Of a stretch of 64,000 nucleotides of DNA, positions 43,464-51,857 are shown piece after piece. Position numbers and translations under genes: made by a program. Source of the stretch: Avedoeria sp964651245 (lineage in GTDB: Bacteria > Chloroflexota > Anaerolineae > Epilineales > Epilineaceae); assembly GCA_964651245.1 (NCBI GenBank), contig CAZYVI010000010.1, forward strand, positions 62,001-126,000. Reading direction: 5' to 3'. How positions within the stretch are numbered: position 1 is the first letter of the stretch; every line of letters starts with the position of its first letter. Below the pieces are notes generated by a model. The model was not told the DNA's origin and ran no database searches. It was given only the letters and a program-made list of their open reading frames with translations.

Positions 43464-44762
43464 ATGCACCCTCCGACGGACGCGCCCCCGCCGTTCGCCG
43501 ACGCGGCGGAGGCGGTCGGCGCGGCGCTGCAGCGCCCGCTGGCCGAGGTCGACCCGGCGATCGCGGCCCTGGTGGCGGCCGAGGGCGAGCGCCAGCGGAC
43601 CGGCATCGAGCTCATCGCCAGCGAGAACTTCACCAGCCGCGCCGTGCGCGAGGCCGTCGGCTCGGTCCTGACGAACAAGTACGCCGAGGGGCTGCCGGGA
43701 AAGCGCTATTACGGCGGCTGCGAGATCGTCGACCAGGTCGAGGACCTCGCCCGCGAGCGGGCCAAGGCGCTGTTCGGCGCCGCGCACGCCAACGTTCAGC
43801 CGCACGCCGGATCGCCGGCCAACATGGCGGCCTACCGCGCCCTCATCCGGCCCGGCGACCTCATCATGGCGATGCGGCTCGACCAGGGCGGCCACCTGAC
43901 GCACGGCAGCCCGGTCAACTTCAGCGGCACCGACTACCGCGTCGTGGCCTACGGCGTCGACCCGGCGACCGAGCGGATCGACATCGACGCCTTCGCCGCG
44001 CTCGCCCGCGAGCACCGCCCGGCGCTCGTCGTCGGCGGCGCCACGGCCTACCCGCGGGCGATCGACTTCGCGGCGATGGCGGAGGTGGCGCGCGAGGTCG
44101 GGGCGTACTTCGTCGTCGACATGGCCCACATCGCCGGGCTGGTGGCGGCGCGGCTGCACCCCGATCCGGTGCCGCATGCCGACATCGTGACGACGACGAC
44201 CCACAAGACGCTGCGCGGGCCGCGCGGCGGGCTCATCCTCTGCACGGCCGAGCACGCCAAGGCCGTCGACAAGATCGTCTTCCCGCACCTCCAGGGCGGC
44301 CCGCTCGAGCACGTCATCGCCGGCAAGGCCGTGGCGCTGCTCGAGGCGGCCCAGCCGGCGTTCGCCGCCTATCAGGCCGCCGTCATCGCCAACGCCCGCG
44401 CCCTGGCCGACGCGCTGGCCGGCCACGGCTTCCGGATCGTCTCGGGCGGCACCGACAACCACATCGTCTTGGTCGACCTGCGGCCGAAGGGCCTGACGGG
44501 CAAGGCGGCCGAGGCGCGCCTCGACCGCGCCGGCATCACGACGAACAAGAACACGATCCCGTTCGACCCCGAGTCGCCGTTCGTCACCAGCGGCCTGCGC
44601 CTCGGCACGCCGGCCGTGACGACGCGCGGGATGGGCGAGGACGACATGCGCACGATCGCAGGCTGGATCGACGACGCCCTCGACGGGCCGGAGGACGACG
44701 CGGCGCTGGCGCGGATCCGCGGGGCGGTGGGCGAGATGGCGGGGGGGTACCCGGTGCCGTAG
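43464..44762 (+). CDS. glyA: Serine hydroxymethyltransferase
   Basis: 432 residues. It interconverts serine and glycine with tetrahydrofolate, supplying one-carbon units. Signatures include IELIASENFTS, NKYAEGLPGKRYYGG and the PLP-lysine motif TTTTHKTLRGPRGG. An N-terminal extension of about 25 residues precedes the family core. GCGAGGA lies 5 bases before the ATG. Its divergent promoter overlaps that of rsmG. Confidence 0.96.
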   Translation: MHPPTDAPPPFADAAEAVGAALQRPLAEVDPAIAALVAAEGERQRTGIELIASENFTSRAVREAVGSVLTNKYAEGLPGKRYYGGCEIVDQVEDLARERAKALFGAAHANVQPHAGSPANMAAYRALIRPGDLIMAMRLDQGGHLTHGSPVNFSGTDYRVVAYGVDPATERIDIDAFAALAREHRPALVVGGATAYPRAIDFAAMAEVAREVGAYFVVDMAHIAGLVAARLHPDPVPHADIVTTTTHKTLRGPRGGLILCTAEHAKAVDKIVFPHLQGGPLEHVIAGKAVALLEAAQPAFAAYQAAVIANARALADALAGHGFRIVSGGTDNHIVLVDLRPKGLTGKAAEARLDRAGITTNKNTIPFDPESPFVTSGLRLGTPAVTTRGMGEDDMRTIAGWIDDALDGPEDDAALARIRGAVGEMAGGYPVP

Positions 44763-44903
44763 CGGGACGACGCAGGCGGCAACACGGCGTCGGCGACCGC
44801 GTCGACGTCGGGGCGATGCGGGAGCGACGAGATGGCGGTGCCGGCCACGGCGCGCACCGGCCGTCGCGAGCGCTCGAGCACGACCGATCGATCACAGGGG
44901 GGC

Positions 44904-45764
44904 ATGCGCATGGAGATCCAAACCGTGGGCGTCATCGGCTGCGGCCTGATGGGGTCGGGCATCGTCGAGGTCTGCGCCCGCAGCGGCCTCAGCGTCGTCG
45001 TGCGCGAGGTGTCGCAGCCGGCGCTGCACGCCGGGCTGGGGCGGCTGCGGACATCGCTGGACAAGGGCCTCGAGCGCGGCAAGCTCAGCGCCGACGACCA
45101 CGCGACCGCCCTCGACCGGGTGCGCGGGACGACCGAGCTGGCCGACCTGGCCGACTGCGACTGGGTCATCGAGGCGGCGGTCGAGGACCTGGCCGTCAAG
45201 CAGGCGTTGTTCGCCGAGCTCGACGGCATCGTCGGCCCCGACACCGTGCTGTCGAGCAACACGTCGTCGATCAGCATCACCAAGATCGCCGCCGCCACCG
45301 GCCGCGCCGACCGCGTCATCGGCACCCACTTCTTCAACCCGGTGCCGGTGATGCCGCTGCTCGAGCTGGTGCGCGGCCTTCAGACCAGCGACGCGACCTA
45401 TGAGCGCGCCCGGGCGCTGGGCGAGCGGCTGGGCAAGACGCTGGTGGTCTGCCTCAAGGACGCGCCCGGCTTCATCGTCAACCGCCTGTTCATCCCGTAC
45501 GGCCTGGACGCGATCCGCGCTCTCGACGACGGGGTGGCCTCGATCGAGGACTTCGACACCGCCATGAAGCTCGGCATGAGCCACCCGATGGGCCCCTTCA
45601 CCCTCATGGACTTCGTCGGCCTCGACACGATGCTCTTCATCGCCGACGCGATGTACGACGAGACCAAGGACCCCCGCTACGCCGCCCCGCCGCGCCTGCG
45701 GCAGATGGTGGCGGCGGGGTGGCTGGGGCGGAAGAGCGGGCGGGGGTTTTACGCGTACGGGTAA
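44904..45764 (+). CDS. 3-hydroxyacyl-CoA (3-hydroxybutyryl-CoA) dehydrogenase
   Basis: 286 residues. The Rossmann motif VGVIGCGLMGSGIVEV binds NAD; the family signature LSSNTSSISITKIA, THFFNPVPVMPLLELV (catalytic His), and GFIVNRLFIPYGLDA are all present. The C-terminal domain HPMGPFTLMDFVGLD supplies dimer contacts. It oxidises 3-hydroxybutyryl-CoA or longer 3-hydroxyacyl-CoA in fatty acid or butyrate metabolism. Starts at 44904 or 44910 are both possible; AGGGGGG fits the second spacing better. It follows glyA by 141 bases. Confidence 0.9.
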   Translation: MRMEIQTVGVIGCGLMGSGIVEVCARSGLSVVVREVSQPALHAGLGRLRTSLDKGLERGKLSADDHATALDRVRGTTELADLADCDWVIEAAVEDLAVKQALFAELDGIVGPDTVLSSNTSSISITKIAAATGRADRVIGTHFFNPVPVMPLLELVRGLQTSDATYERARALGERLGKTLVVCLKDAPGFIVNRLFIPYGLDAIRALDDGVASIEDFDTAMKLGMSHPMGPFTLMDFVGLDTMLFIADAMYDETKDPRYAAPPRLRQMVAAGWLGRKSGRGFYAYG

Positions 45765-45885
45765 ACGTGGTGGCTGGGCGTCGCGATCAGCGTCGGCAGC
45801 CCGGTGGCCGTCGCGCTGTGCATGGGGGCGTGGGCCAGCCCGTTCGTGCTCGTCTGGTTCGTGGCGGTGATCGCCGGGGGGCAGC
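45765..45885 (+). pseudogene. Possible remnant of a membrane protein gene
   Basis: Directly after the preceding stop an open frame reads WWLGVAISVGSPVAVALCM and then a second hydrophobic stretch, GAWASPFVLVWFVAVIAGG, before running into the VOC gene start. It has no start codon at its upstream end. It may be the C-terminal relic of a deleted membrane protein gene, or chance hydrophobicity. Confidence 0.25.
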
Positions 45886-46323
45886 ATGACCGTCCACCGC
45901 ATGGACAACGTCGGCATCGTCGTCGAGGACCTCGATGCCGCCATCGCGTTCTTCACCGAGCTTGGCCTAGATCTCGAGGGCCGCGCCCACATCGAGGGCG
46001 ACTGGGCATCGGGCGTCACGGGACTGCGCGACATGCGCGTCGAGATCGCCATGATGCGCACGCCGGATGGCCACAGCCGGCTCGAGCTGTCCCGCTTCCT
46101 CGCGCCGCCCGTGGTCGCCGATCACCGCGGCGCGCCCGTGAACGCGCTGGGCTACCTGCGCGTCATGTTCACCGTGGCGGACCTCGATGACACCCTCGCC
46201 CGCCTCGGCCAACACGGCGCCGAGCTCGTCGGCGAGGTGGCCCAGTACGAGGACAGGTATCGCCTCTGCTACGTCCGGGGGCCTGAAGGCATTCTGATCG
46301 GGCTGGCCGAAGAGCTCGGGTAG
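45886..46323 (+). CDS. VOC-family (glyoxalase/bleomycin-resistance) protein
   Basis: 145 residues. Two beta-alpha-beta-beta-beta modules: HRMDNVGIVVEDLDAAIAFF at the start and YLRVMFTVADLDDTLARL at about residue 88. Possible metal ligands are His5, Glu66 (in SRLELSRF) and Glu135. Family members include glyoxalase I and dioxygenases; the reaction is not determined. The ATG follows GGGGGGC, a poor but possible ribosome site. Confidence 0.85.
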   Translation: MTVHRMDNVGIVVEDLDAAIAFFTELGLDLEGRAHIEGDWASGVTGLRDMRVEIAMMRTPDGHSRLELSRFLAPPVVADHRGAPVNALGYLRVMFTVADLDDTLARLGQHGAELVGEVAQYEDRYRLCYVRGPEGILIGLAEELG

Positions 46324-46385
46324 CCGTGTTGTACAGCCGCCCCGCGCAGTGGGTTCCGCGCTGCCCCGACACGGCGCGTGCGCCA

Positions 46386-46413
46386 TTGACGCAGTGCGCC
46401 GATGGCGTATACT
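46386..46413 (+). promoter_or_regulatory. Strong sigma-70-type promoter of the brnT gene
   Basis: TTGACG, 16 bases, TATACT, then 7 bases to the GTG start at 46421. It is among the best matches to the consensus in the window, and it predicts a leaderless toxin mRNA. Confidence 0.65.
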
Positions 46414-46420
46414 TCTGCTC

Positions 46421-46711
46421 GTGAAGGTCTCCTGGGATCCCGCCAAGAGCGTCGCCAATCGCACGAAGCATGGCGTTTCGTTCGAGGAGGCTCAGGAGTT
46501 GTTCACTTCTGGGGTCGACTACCTCGAGATCTTCGACGACGCCCACTCCGACGACGAGGACCGGTTTCTGGCGATCGGGCCGATCCGCCGCGGCTTGGTG
46601 CTCGTGGTGTGGACCGAGCGCGACGAGCAGGAGATACGTGTCATCAGTGCGCGCTGGGCCACGCCGCGTGAAGCGCAACGCTTCACCGAACATCTGGAGC
46701 ACCGATCATGA
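46421..46711 (+). CDS. brnT: BrnT-family toxin
   Basis: 96 residues. It matches the BrnT ribonuclease-toxin family: VSWDPAKSVANRTKHGVSFEEAQELF at the start, split by a turn, then DRFLAIG, LVVWTERDEQEIRVISAR and a final REAQRF. BrnT is RelE-like and cuts mRNA; the antitoxin gene follows and overlaps as ATGA. The GTG start is 7 bases after a consensus promoter, so the mRNA is likely leaderless. The longer frame from 46349 lies across the promoter and is rejected. Confidence 0.85.
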   Translation: MKVSWDPAKSVANRTKHGVSFEEAQELFTSGVDYLEIFDDAHSDDEDRFLAIGPIRRGLVLVVWTERDEQEIRVISARWATPREAQRFTEHLEHRS

Positions 46712-47001
46712 GCGATGAGATCCAGGAGCTGACGGATACCCAGCTGGCGCGCGCCATCCCGGCAAGCCTGCGCCGCCGTTTGATGGCCGGCGACATCCGG
46801 TCCGGCGAAGACGTGGCGGCCGTTCGACGCTTCGTCGGCCTGTCCCAGACCGAGTTCGCCCGCGCGATCGGTATCAGCGTGTCGACGCTGCGGAACTGGG
46901 AGCAGGGCCGCCGTCATCCGGAGGGTCCCGCCATCGCGCTGCTTCGCATTGCGGTCCGCCACCCGAGGATCATCCGCGAAAGCCTCGGACGCGCGGCCTG
47001 A
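46708..47001 (+). CDS. HTH-type antitoxin paired with BrnT
   Basis: 97 residues. A helix-turn-helix of the XRE/Cro type, LSQTEFARAIGISVSTLRNWEQG, sits at about residues 48-70. The rest resembles HigA/MqsA-like antitoxins rather than BrnA, which normally has a ribbon-helix-helix. It overlaps the toxin by ATGA and should bind the toxin and repress the shared promoter. BrnT with a non-BrnA partner is the notable point. Confidence 0.78.
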   Translation: MSDEIQELTDTQLARAIPASLRRRLMAGDIRSGEDVAAVRRFVGLSQTEFARAIGISVSTLRNWEQGRRHPEGPAIALLRIAVRHPRIIRESLGRAA

Positions 47002-47076
47002 TCCTGCTCCTGCGGACCACGGCCTGTCGACGCCGGCGCAATGGGCGGTTGCGTAGACAGCCGTCGCGATCCCGGC

Positions 47077-48402
47077 CTACCGCAAGAAATCCCGCAGCTT
47101 CTTCGACCGCGTCGGATGCCGCAGCCGCCGGATCGCCTTCGTTTCGATCTGGCGGATGCGCTCGCGGGTGACGCCGAAGCGCTCGCCGACCTCCTCGAGG
47201 GTGTGCTGCTTGCCGTCCAGCAGGCCGTAGCGGAGCATCAGGACCTCGGCCTCGCGCGGCAGGAGGTCGTCGAGGATGAGCTCGATCTCCTCGCGCAGCA
47301 TCTCGCGGCCGGCTTGCTCGGTCGGGTCGGGCGAGTCGTCGTCGGCCAGGAACTCGCCGAGCTCGCTGTCGGCCTCGTCGCCGACCTTCTTCTCGAGCGA
47401 CAACGGGCGCTGGGCGATCTCGCGGATGTGCTCGACGCGCTTGACGGTGACGCCCATCTCCTGGGCCACCTCGGCCAGCGACGGCGCGCGGCCCTGCTCC
47501 TGCTCGAGGCGGCGGAAGATCGCCATGTACTTGGCGATCTGCTCGCTCATGTGGACCGGCACCCGGATCGTGCGCGCCTGGTCGGCCAGGGCGCGGGTGA
47601 TCGCCTGGCGGATCCACCACGTGGCGTAGGTGCTGAACTTGAAGCCCCGCCGCCAGTCGAACTTCTCGACGGCCCGGATCAGGCCGACGTTGCCCTCCTG
47701 GATGAGGTCCAGCAGCGGCACGTCGTTGTTGTTGTACTTCTTGGCGATGTGGACGACGAGGCGGCTGTTGGCCTGGATGAGCCGCTCGCGCGCGTCGAGG
47801 CCCTTGCGGTAGGCGGCGACGAGGACCGGGTCGGTGCCGCCCGTCGCCTTGAGCTCATTCAGGGCCGCCTCGGCGGCGCGGCCGGCCTCGTAGGCTTGGG
47901 CCAGGCTCTTCTCGTCGTCGGCCGTCAGCAGCGGGATCGAGCCGATCTCGCGCAGGTAGAGGCTGACGGCGTCGTCGCCGTCGCTGAACGACAGGTCGAG
48001 GGGCGAGACGCGGATGCCGCGCCCCGACAGGAACGGGTCGAGCTCGGCCGCCAGCGCCTCGAGGTCGAGGTCCTCGAGCTCGGCCAGGATCTCGGGCGGC
48101 GGCTCGTCGTCCGCCAGCACCGCCAGCGGGTCGACGTCGTCGGGCTCGTCGGCCAGGGCGGCGATCGGGTCGCCGTCGGCGTCGTCGGCGTCGTCCGCGC
48201 CGACGACCATCGCGCCGTCGTCCCCGTCCGCGGCGCGCACCTCGAGCCCCGCGTCCTGCGCCGCCGCCCGTAGCGCCGCCAGCGTCGCGCCGTGCCGGTC
48301 GGCGGGGGGCAGCGCCTGCGCCAGGTCGCTCGAGGTGAGGTAGCCCTGTTCCTTCGCGACGGCCCGCAAGGCCGCGAGCGCTTGGTCGAACGACATCGGC
48401 AT
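47077..48402 (-). CDS. sigA: Primary (RpoD/SigA-type) RNA polymerase sigma factor
   Basis: 441 residues. Region 1.2 has DAVSLYLREIGSIPLL, region 2 LIQEGNVGLIRAVEKFDW and FSTYATWWIRQAITRAL, region 3 about 275-345, and region 4 the helix-turn-helix LEEVGERFGVTRERIRQIE. The acidic N-terminal part (about 55-110) resembles region 1.1 of housekeeping sigma factors. It should recognise the TTGAC/TATAAT promoters seen in this window. Its own promoter reads TTGACT-16-TACACT. Confidence 0.93.
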   Translation of the reverse strand: MPMSFDQALAALRAVAKEQGYLTSSDLAQALPPADRHGATLAALRAAAQDAGLEVRAADGDDGAMVVGADDADDADGDPIAALADEPDDVDPLAVLADDEPPPEILAELEDLDLEALAAELDPFLSGRGIRVSPLDLSFSDGDDAVSLYLREIGSIPLLTADDEKSLAQAYEAGRAAEAALNELKATGGTDPVLVAAYRKGLDARERLIQANSRLVVHIAKKYNNNDVPLLDLIQEGNVGLIRAVEKFDWRRGFKFSTYATWWIRQAITRALADQARTIRVPVHMSEQIAKYMAIFRRLEQEQGRAPSLAEVAQEMGVTVKRVEHIREIAQRPLSLEKKVGDEADSELGEFLADDDSPDPTEQAGREMLREEIELILDDLLPREAEVLMLRYGLLDGKQHTLEEVGERFGVTRERIRQIETKAIRRLRHPTRSKKLRDFLR

Positions 48403-48483
48403 CGGGGCGCAGATCCAGACAGGGGGGCGGCGGACGGACGGGCTGCTGGGCGTCGGTCGCGGTCCGTCCGTACGGGTGGCGCA

Positions 48484-48511
48484 AGTGTAGCGCCGCGGGG
48501 GGGGGAGTCAA
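48484..48511 (-). promoter_or_regulatory. Promoter of the primary sigma factor gene
   Basis: On the minus strand TTGACT (48511-48506), 16 bases including a run of nine C, then TACACT (48489-48484). The leader to ATG 48402 would be about 75 bases. It lies back to back with the phosphomutase promoter. Confidence 0.55.
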
Positions 48512-48518
48512 ACACACC

Positions 48519-48527
48519 TGCTATACT
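48519..48527 (+). promoter_or_regulatory. Extended -10 TGCTATACT before the phosphomutase gene
   Basis: TG-N-TATACT matches an extended -10 element; no -35 is needed. It overlaps the divergent sigma-factor promoter region and would give a leader of about 27 bases to ATG 48561. Confidence 0.5.
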
Positions 48528-48560
48528 CAGGCGCTGCGCCGGCCTACACCTGCCACGACC

Positions 48561-49217
48561 ATGACCCAGCTCTTGCTCGTCCGCCATGGCATGACGGATT
48601 GGGTCGGCGAACGCCTCGCCGGCCGGACGCCGGGCATCCCGCTGAACGCCGCCGGCCGCGCCGAGGCTGCCGCCCTGGCCGCCCGCCTGGCCGATACGCC
48701 GATCGAGGCCGTCTACGCCAGCCCGTTGGAGCGCACGCGCGAGACGGCCGGCTACCTGGCCCAGCCGCGCGGCCTCGACGTGACCGTGCTCGACGGCGTC
48801 GGCGAGGTCGACTTCGGGGCCTGGACCGGTCGCCCGCTGGCCGAGCTGCGGCGCGAGAAGCTGTGGCGCACGGTGCGCGCCACGCCCAGCGCCATGCGCT
48901 TCCCGGACGGCGAGCGCCTGCTCGACGCCCAGGCCCGGGCGCTGGCGGCGATCGAGGCGGTGCGCGCCGCGCACCCGTGGTCGACGGTGGCGGTGGTGTC
49001 GCACGCCGACATCATCAAGGCCATCCTCGCCCACCACGCCGGGCTCCACTTCGACCTGTTCCAGCGCATCACGATCGGCACGGCCAGCCTCTCGATCCTC
49101 CACCTCGACGCCGACGGCGCGTCGGTCGTCCTGGTCAACGACGTCGGGAAGGTGCCGCCGCCGCCGAAGCCGCCCGAGCCCGAGCCGGCGGCCGAACCCG
49201 GTTCGCAGGAGGGCTAG
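48561..49217 (+). CDS. Histidine-phosphatase/phosphomutase-like protein
   Basis: 218 residues. The catalytic LLVRHGMTDW (His9) and a later VVSHADIIKAIL (second His) mark the phosphoglycerate-mutase-like histidine phosphatase family (MSMEG_4193 group). It heads a three-gene set with DUF3090 and SCO1664-type genes found together in Actinobacteria and Chloroflexota. The specific substrate is unknown. Confidence 0.87.
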   Translation: MTQLLLVRHGMTDWVGERLAGRTPGIPLNAAGRAEAAALAARLADTPIEAVYASPLERTRETAGYLAQPRGLDVTVLDGVGEVDFGAWTGRPLAELRREKLWRTVRATPSAMRFPDGERLLDAQARALAAIEAVRAAHPWSTVAVVSHADIIKAILAHHAGLHFDLFQRITIGTASLSILHLDADGASVVLVNDVGKVPPPPKPPEPEPAAEPGSQEG

Positions 49218-49221
49218 CACG

Positions 49222-49764
49222 ATGGCGCAGCCGTTCGCCTTCGACCTCGACCCTGTGTCGTTCATCACCGTCGGCGCCGTCGGCGAGCCGGGCGCGCGCA
49301 CGTTCTACCTCCAGGCAGCCGAGCAGGGCCGCACGGTGTCGCTGCTCATCGAGAAGGAGCAGGCGCTGGCGCTGGCGGCGGGCATCGAGCAGCTCTTCGC
49401 GCGGCTGCACGAGGCCGGCGTCCTGCCGACCGACGCCGTGGCGCCGGCGGCCGGTAACCTCGGGCTGCTGTTGCCGATCGAGCCGGCGTTCCGCGTCGGC
49501 CAGATGGGCATCGGCGTCGACGAGTCGCGCGAGCGGGTCGTGCTCATCGCCGAGGAGAACGACGACGACGACGTCGAGGGTCAGCGGGCGCGCTTCACGG
49601 CCAGCTACGCCCAGATGGCCGCCCTGGCCCAGCAGGCGGTCGAGGTGGCGCGCCAAGGCCGGCCGACCTGCCCGCTGTGCGGCGAGCCGCTCGACGGCGA
49701 CGGTCACTTCTGCCCGCGCAAGAACGGCAAGCCGGCCCCGCCGCCGGACGTGCCGGACGCCTGA
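49222..49764 (+). CDS. DUF3090-family protein
   Basis: 180 residues. Conserved N-terminal DLDPVSFITVGAVGEPGARTF, central ERVVLIAEEN, and a C-terminal zinc-ribbon CPLCGEPLDGDGHFCPRKNG. It lies 4 bases after the phosphomutase stop, with CAGGAGG upstream. DUF3090 proteins are always near the other two genes in known genomes, but their biochemistry is not established. Confidence 0.85.
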   Translation: MAQPFAFDLDPVSFITVGAVGEPGARTFYLQAAEQGRTVSLLIEKEQALALAAGIEQLFARLHEAGVLPTDAVAPAAGNLGLLLPIEPAFRVGQMGIGVDESRERVVLIAEENDDDDVEGQRARFTASYAQMAALAQQAVEVARQGRPTCPLCGEPLDGDGHFCPRKNGKPAPPPDVPDA

Positions 49765-49798
49765 CCGGGCGCCCACGGCCCGCCGCGCCGGCCCGCCG

Positions 49799-50602
49799 AT
49801 GCCCGACGACCGCGTCCCGGCCCACCCGGCGGCCGACGATCCGACCCGGCGGCTCGCGCCGGACCGCGTCGTCTGGCTGGCGCCCGAGGCGGCCCTGGCG
49901 CGCCTGGCGTCGGACGCGATCGAGGTCGAGGGCCAGTTCCTGCACGGCTCCAACGACACGTTCCTGGTGACGCTGGCCGGCGGCGACGGCGCCGTTGCGC
50001 TGCACGCGGTCTACAAGCCGCGCCGCGGCGAGCAGCCGCTGTGGGACTTCCCGCCCGCCACGCTGGCCCGGCGCGAGGTGGCTGCGCACGCCCTGTCGGA
50101 GGCCCTGGGCTGGGGGCTCGTGCCGCCGACGGTGCTCCGGCGCGGGCCGGCCGGACCGGGCATGCTCCAGCTGTTCATCCCGCACGACCCCATGACGCAC
50201 TACCTGGCCCTCGACGCGCCCGACCCGCTCGTCGTCTGCCGGCTGGCGGCGTTCGACGTCGTGGCCAACAACGCCGACCGCAAGAGCGGCCATGTCCTGT
50301 CCGACCCGACCGGCCGGCTCTGGGCGATCGACCACGGCCTCACGTTCCACGTCGAGCCGAAGCTGCGGACCGTGATCTGGGACACCGCCGGCACGCCGCT
50401 GCCGCCCCCGATCGCCGCCGACCTCGCCCGTGTCGCCGCGGCGCTGGCCGACCGGCAGGGCCCGCTGCGGCGCGCGATGGCGGCGCTGCTGGCCGCCGAC
50501 GAAGTCGGGGCGACGCTGCATCGCATCCGCGCGCTCCTGCGCGCCGGCCAGCTGCCGGCGCCCGACCCGAACGTCCGCCACCTGCCGTGGCCGCCCATCT
50601 GA
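49799..50602 (+). CDS. SCO1664-family protein (phosphatidylinositol-kinase-like fold)
   Basis: 267 residues. The kinase-like core has AVYKPRRGEQPLWDFP (Lys), FDVVANNADRKSGHVL (catalytic loop) and LWAIDHGLTFH (metal-binding Asp), as in PI3/4-kinase-like proteins. It is the third gene of the phosphomutase-DUF3090-SCO1664 set. A kinase or ADP-transfer activity is suggested by the fold only. It starts 35 bases after DUF3090. Confidence 0.84.
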   Translation: MPDDRVPAHPAADDPTRRLAPDRVVWLAPEAALARLASDAIEVEGQFLHGSNDTFLVTLAGGDGAVALHAVYKPRRGEQPLWDFPPATLARREVAAHALSEALGWGLVPPTVLRRGPAGPGMLQLFIPHDPMTHYLALDAPDPLVVCRLAAFDVVANNADRKSGHVLSDPTGRLWAIDHGLTFHVEPKLRTVIWDTAGTPLPPPIAADLARVAAALADRQGPLRRAMAALLAADEVGATLHRIRALLRAGQLPAPDPNVRHLPWPPI

Positions 50603-50706
50603 GCCGGCGCGGGTCGACGCGTCAACCGATCCCACCGTCGACGCGCCGTCGCAGCCGTCGCGACCGCCCGTCGCGGACGGGCTGGCCTCGCCCGGCGCGG
50701 CCAACC

Positions 50707-50712
50707 TACAAT
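50707..50712 (+). promoter_or_regulatory. -10-like TACAAT before the BNR-type lipoprotein gene
   Basis: TACAAT gives a predicted leader of about 41 bases that contains CAGGAGG ahead of ATG 50760. No clear -35 is seen. Confidence 0.4.
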
Positions 50713-50759
50713 CGGCGTCCGGCGCCCGGCCGTGGGGTGCCCCGCAGGAGGCGACGACG

Positions 50760-51857
50760 ATGAACGACCCAGGCGCGCGCCGCGCCGCCGCCGCCGCCGC
50801 GGCCGGCCTGGCGATGGCGCTCGTGCCGCTCGGCTTGGCCGGTTGCGGCCGCAGCGGCGGCCCGGCCGCCGAGCCCGACGCCGTCGCCGCCACCCGCGCC
50901 GCCAGCGCCACGCTGACCGCCAGCGCCACGCTCCAAGCGGGCGCCGTGGCGACCGACGGGGCTGGCGCGCGCCCGACGATGGCGCTCGTGCCCGTCACGC
51001 CGCGGCCGACGCCGACGGCCGACCCGGGGCTGCCGGCGCCGGCCCATGCCTTGGTCGTCGACCGCGACGACCCGGACCGCCTCTACCTGACGTTCGTGCG
51101 CGGCATGATGCACTCGACCGACGGCGGCATGACCTGGTCGCAGCTGCGCACCTCGAAGGCGGACGAGGGCACCTCGCTCGTCGTCGCGGCCCAGCTGGGC
51201 GACGGGACGCTGTTCGCCGCCGGCCCGGGCGCGTTCAAGCGCAGCGCCGACGGCGGCACCACGTGGCAGCCCGTGTCGACGACGCTCGGCGCCGACATCC
51301 GCGGCCTGGCCGTCGACCCGAGCGACGGCCAGCGGCTCTACGCCCTGGTGCGCGGCGCCGGCGTCGCGTCGTCGACGGACGGCGGCGCCCGCTGGACCGC
51401 CGCCGGCGGCGCGCTGCCGTCCTTGGCCTACGGCCTCTGGGTCGTCGCCGCCGACCCGACGGTGCTGGTCACGACCGACCGCGCCGACGGCGGCCTGCTG
51501 CGCAGCGACGACGGCGGCGCGTCGTGGGCGCCGCTGCCGGCGACCGGCGCCCGTGGCGACTGGCGCGCCATCGTGCGCGGCGACGCCGGGCTGCTGTTCG
51601 CCGCCACCGGCGAGGGGCTCTTCCGCAGCGGCGACGGCGGCGCGAGCTGGCTGCCGCTCGGCCCGTTCAAGACGCTGGTGACGATCGCCGTGGCGCCGAA
51701 CGACGGCCAGGTGATCACGGCCATCACGCCCGGCCAGTACAACGTCTACCGCTCCCAGGACGGCGGCGCCACCTGGCCCGGCAGCGGTACGCGGACGGCC
51801 ACCGCGCCGCCGTCGGGCGACGCGACGCCGCTGCCGACCGCGGGGCGCGCGCCGTGA
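50760..51857 (+). CDS. Lipoprotein with BNR/YCF48-type repeats
   Basis: 365 residues. The signal ends in LGLAGC (Cys at about 29), followed by a Thr/Ala/Pro-rich linker (35-95). A beta-propeller of Asp-box repeats follows: STDGGMTWSQL, SADGGTTWQPV, STDGGARWTAA, SDDGGASWAPL, SGDGGASWLPL and SQDGGATWPG. Such propellers bind ligands at the cell surface; YCF48 homologues assist photosystem II but that is not implied here. It overlaps the aldo/keto reductase start (GTGA). Confidence 0.82.
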   Translation: MNDPGARRAAAAAAAGLAMALVPLGLAGCGRSGGPAAEPDAVAATRAASATLTASATLQAGAVATDGAGARPTMALVPVTPRPTPTADPGLPAPAHALVVDRDDPDRLYLTFVRGMMHSTDGGMTWSQLRTSKADEGTSLVVAAQLGDGTLFAAGPGAFKRSADGGTTWQPVSTTLGADIRGLAVDPSDGQRLYALVRGAGVASSTDGGARWTAAGGALPSLAYGLWVVAADPTVLVTTDRADGGLLRSDDGGASWAPLPATGARGDWRAIVRGDAGLLFAATGEGLFRSGDGGASWLPLGPFKTLVTIAVAPNDGQVITAITPGQYNVYRSQDGGATWPGSGTRTATAPPSGDATPLPTAGRAP

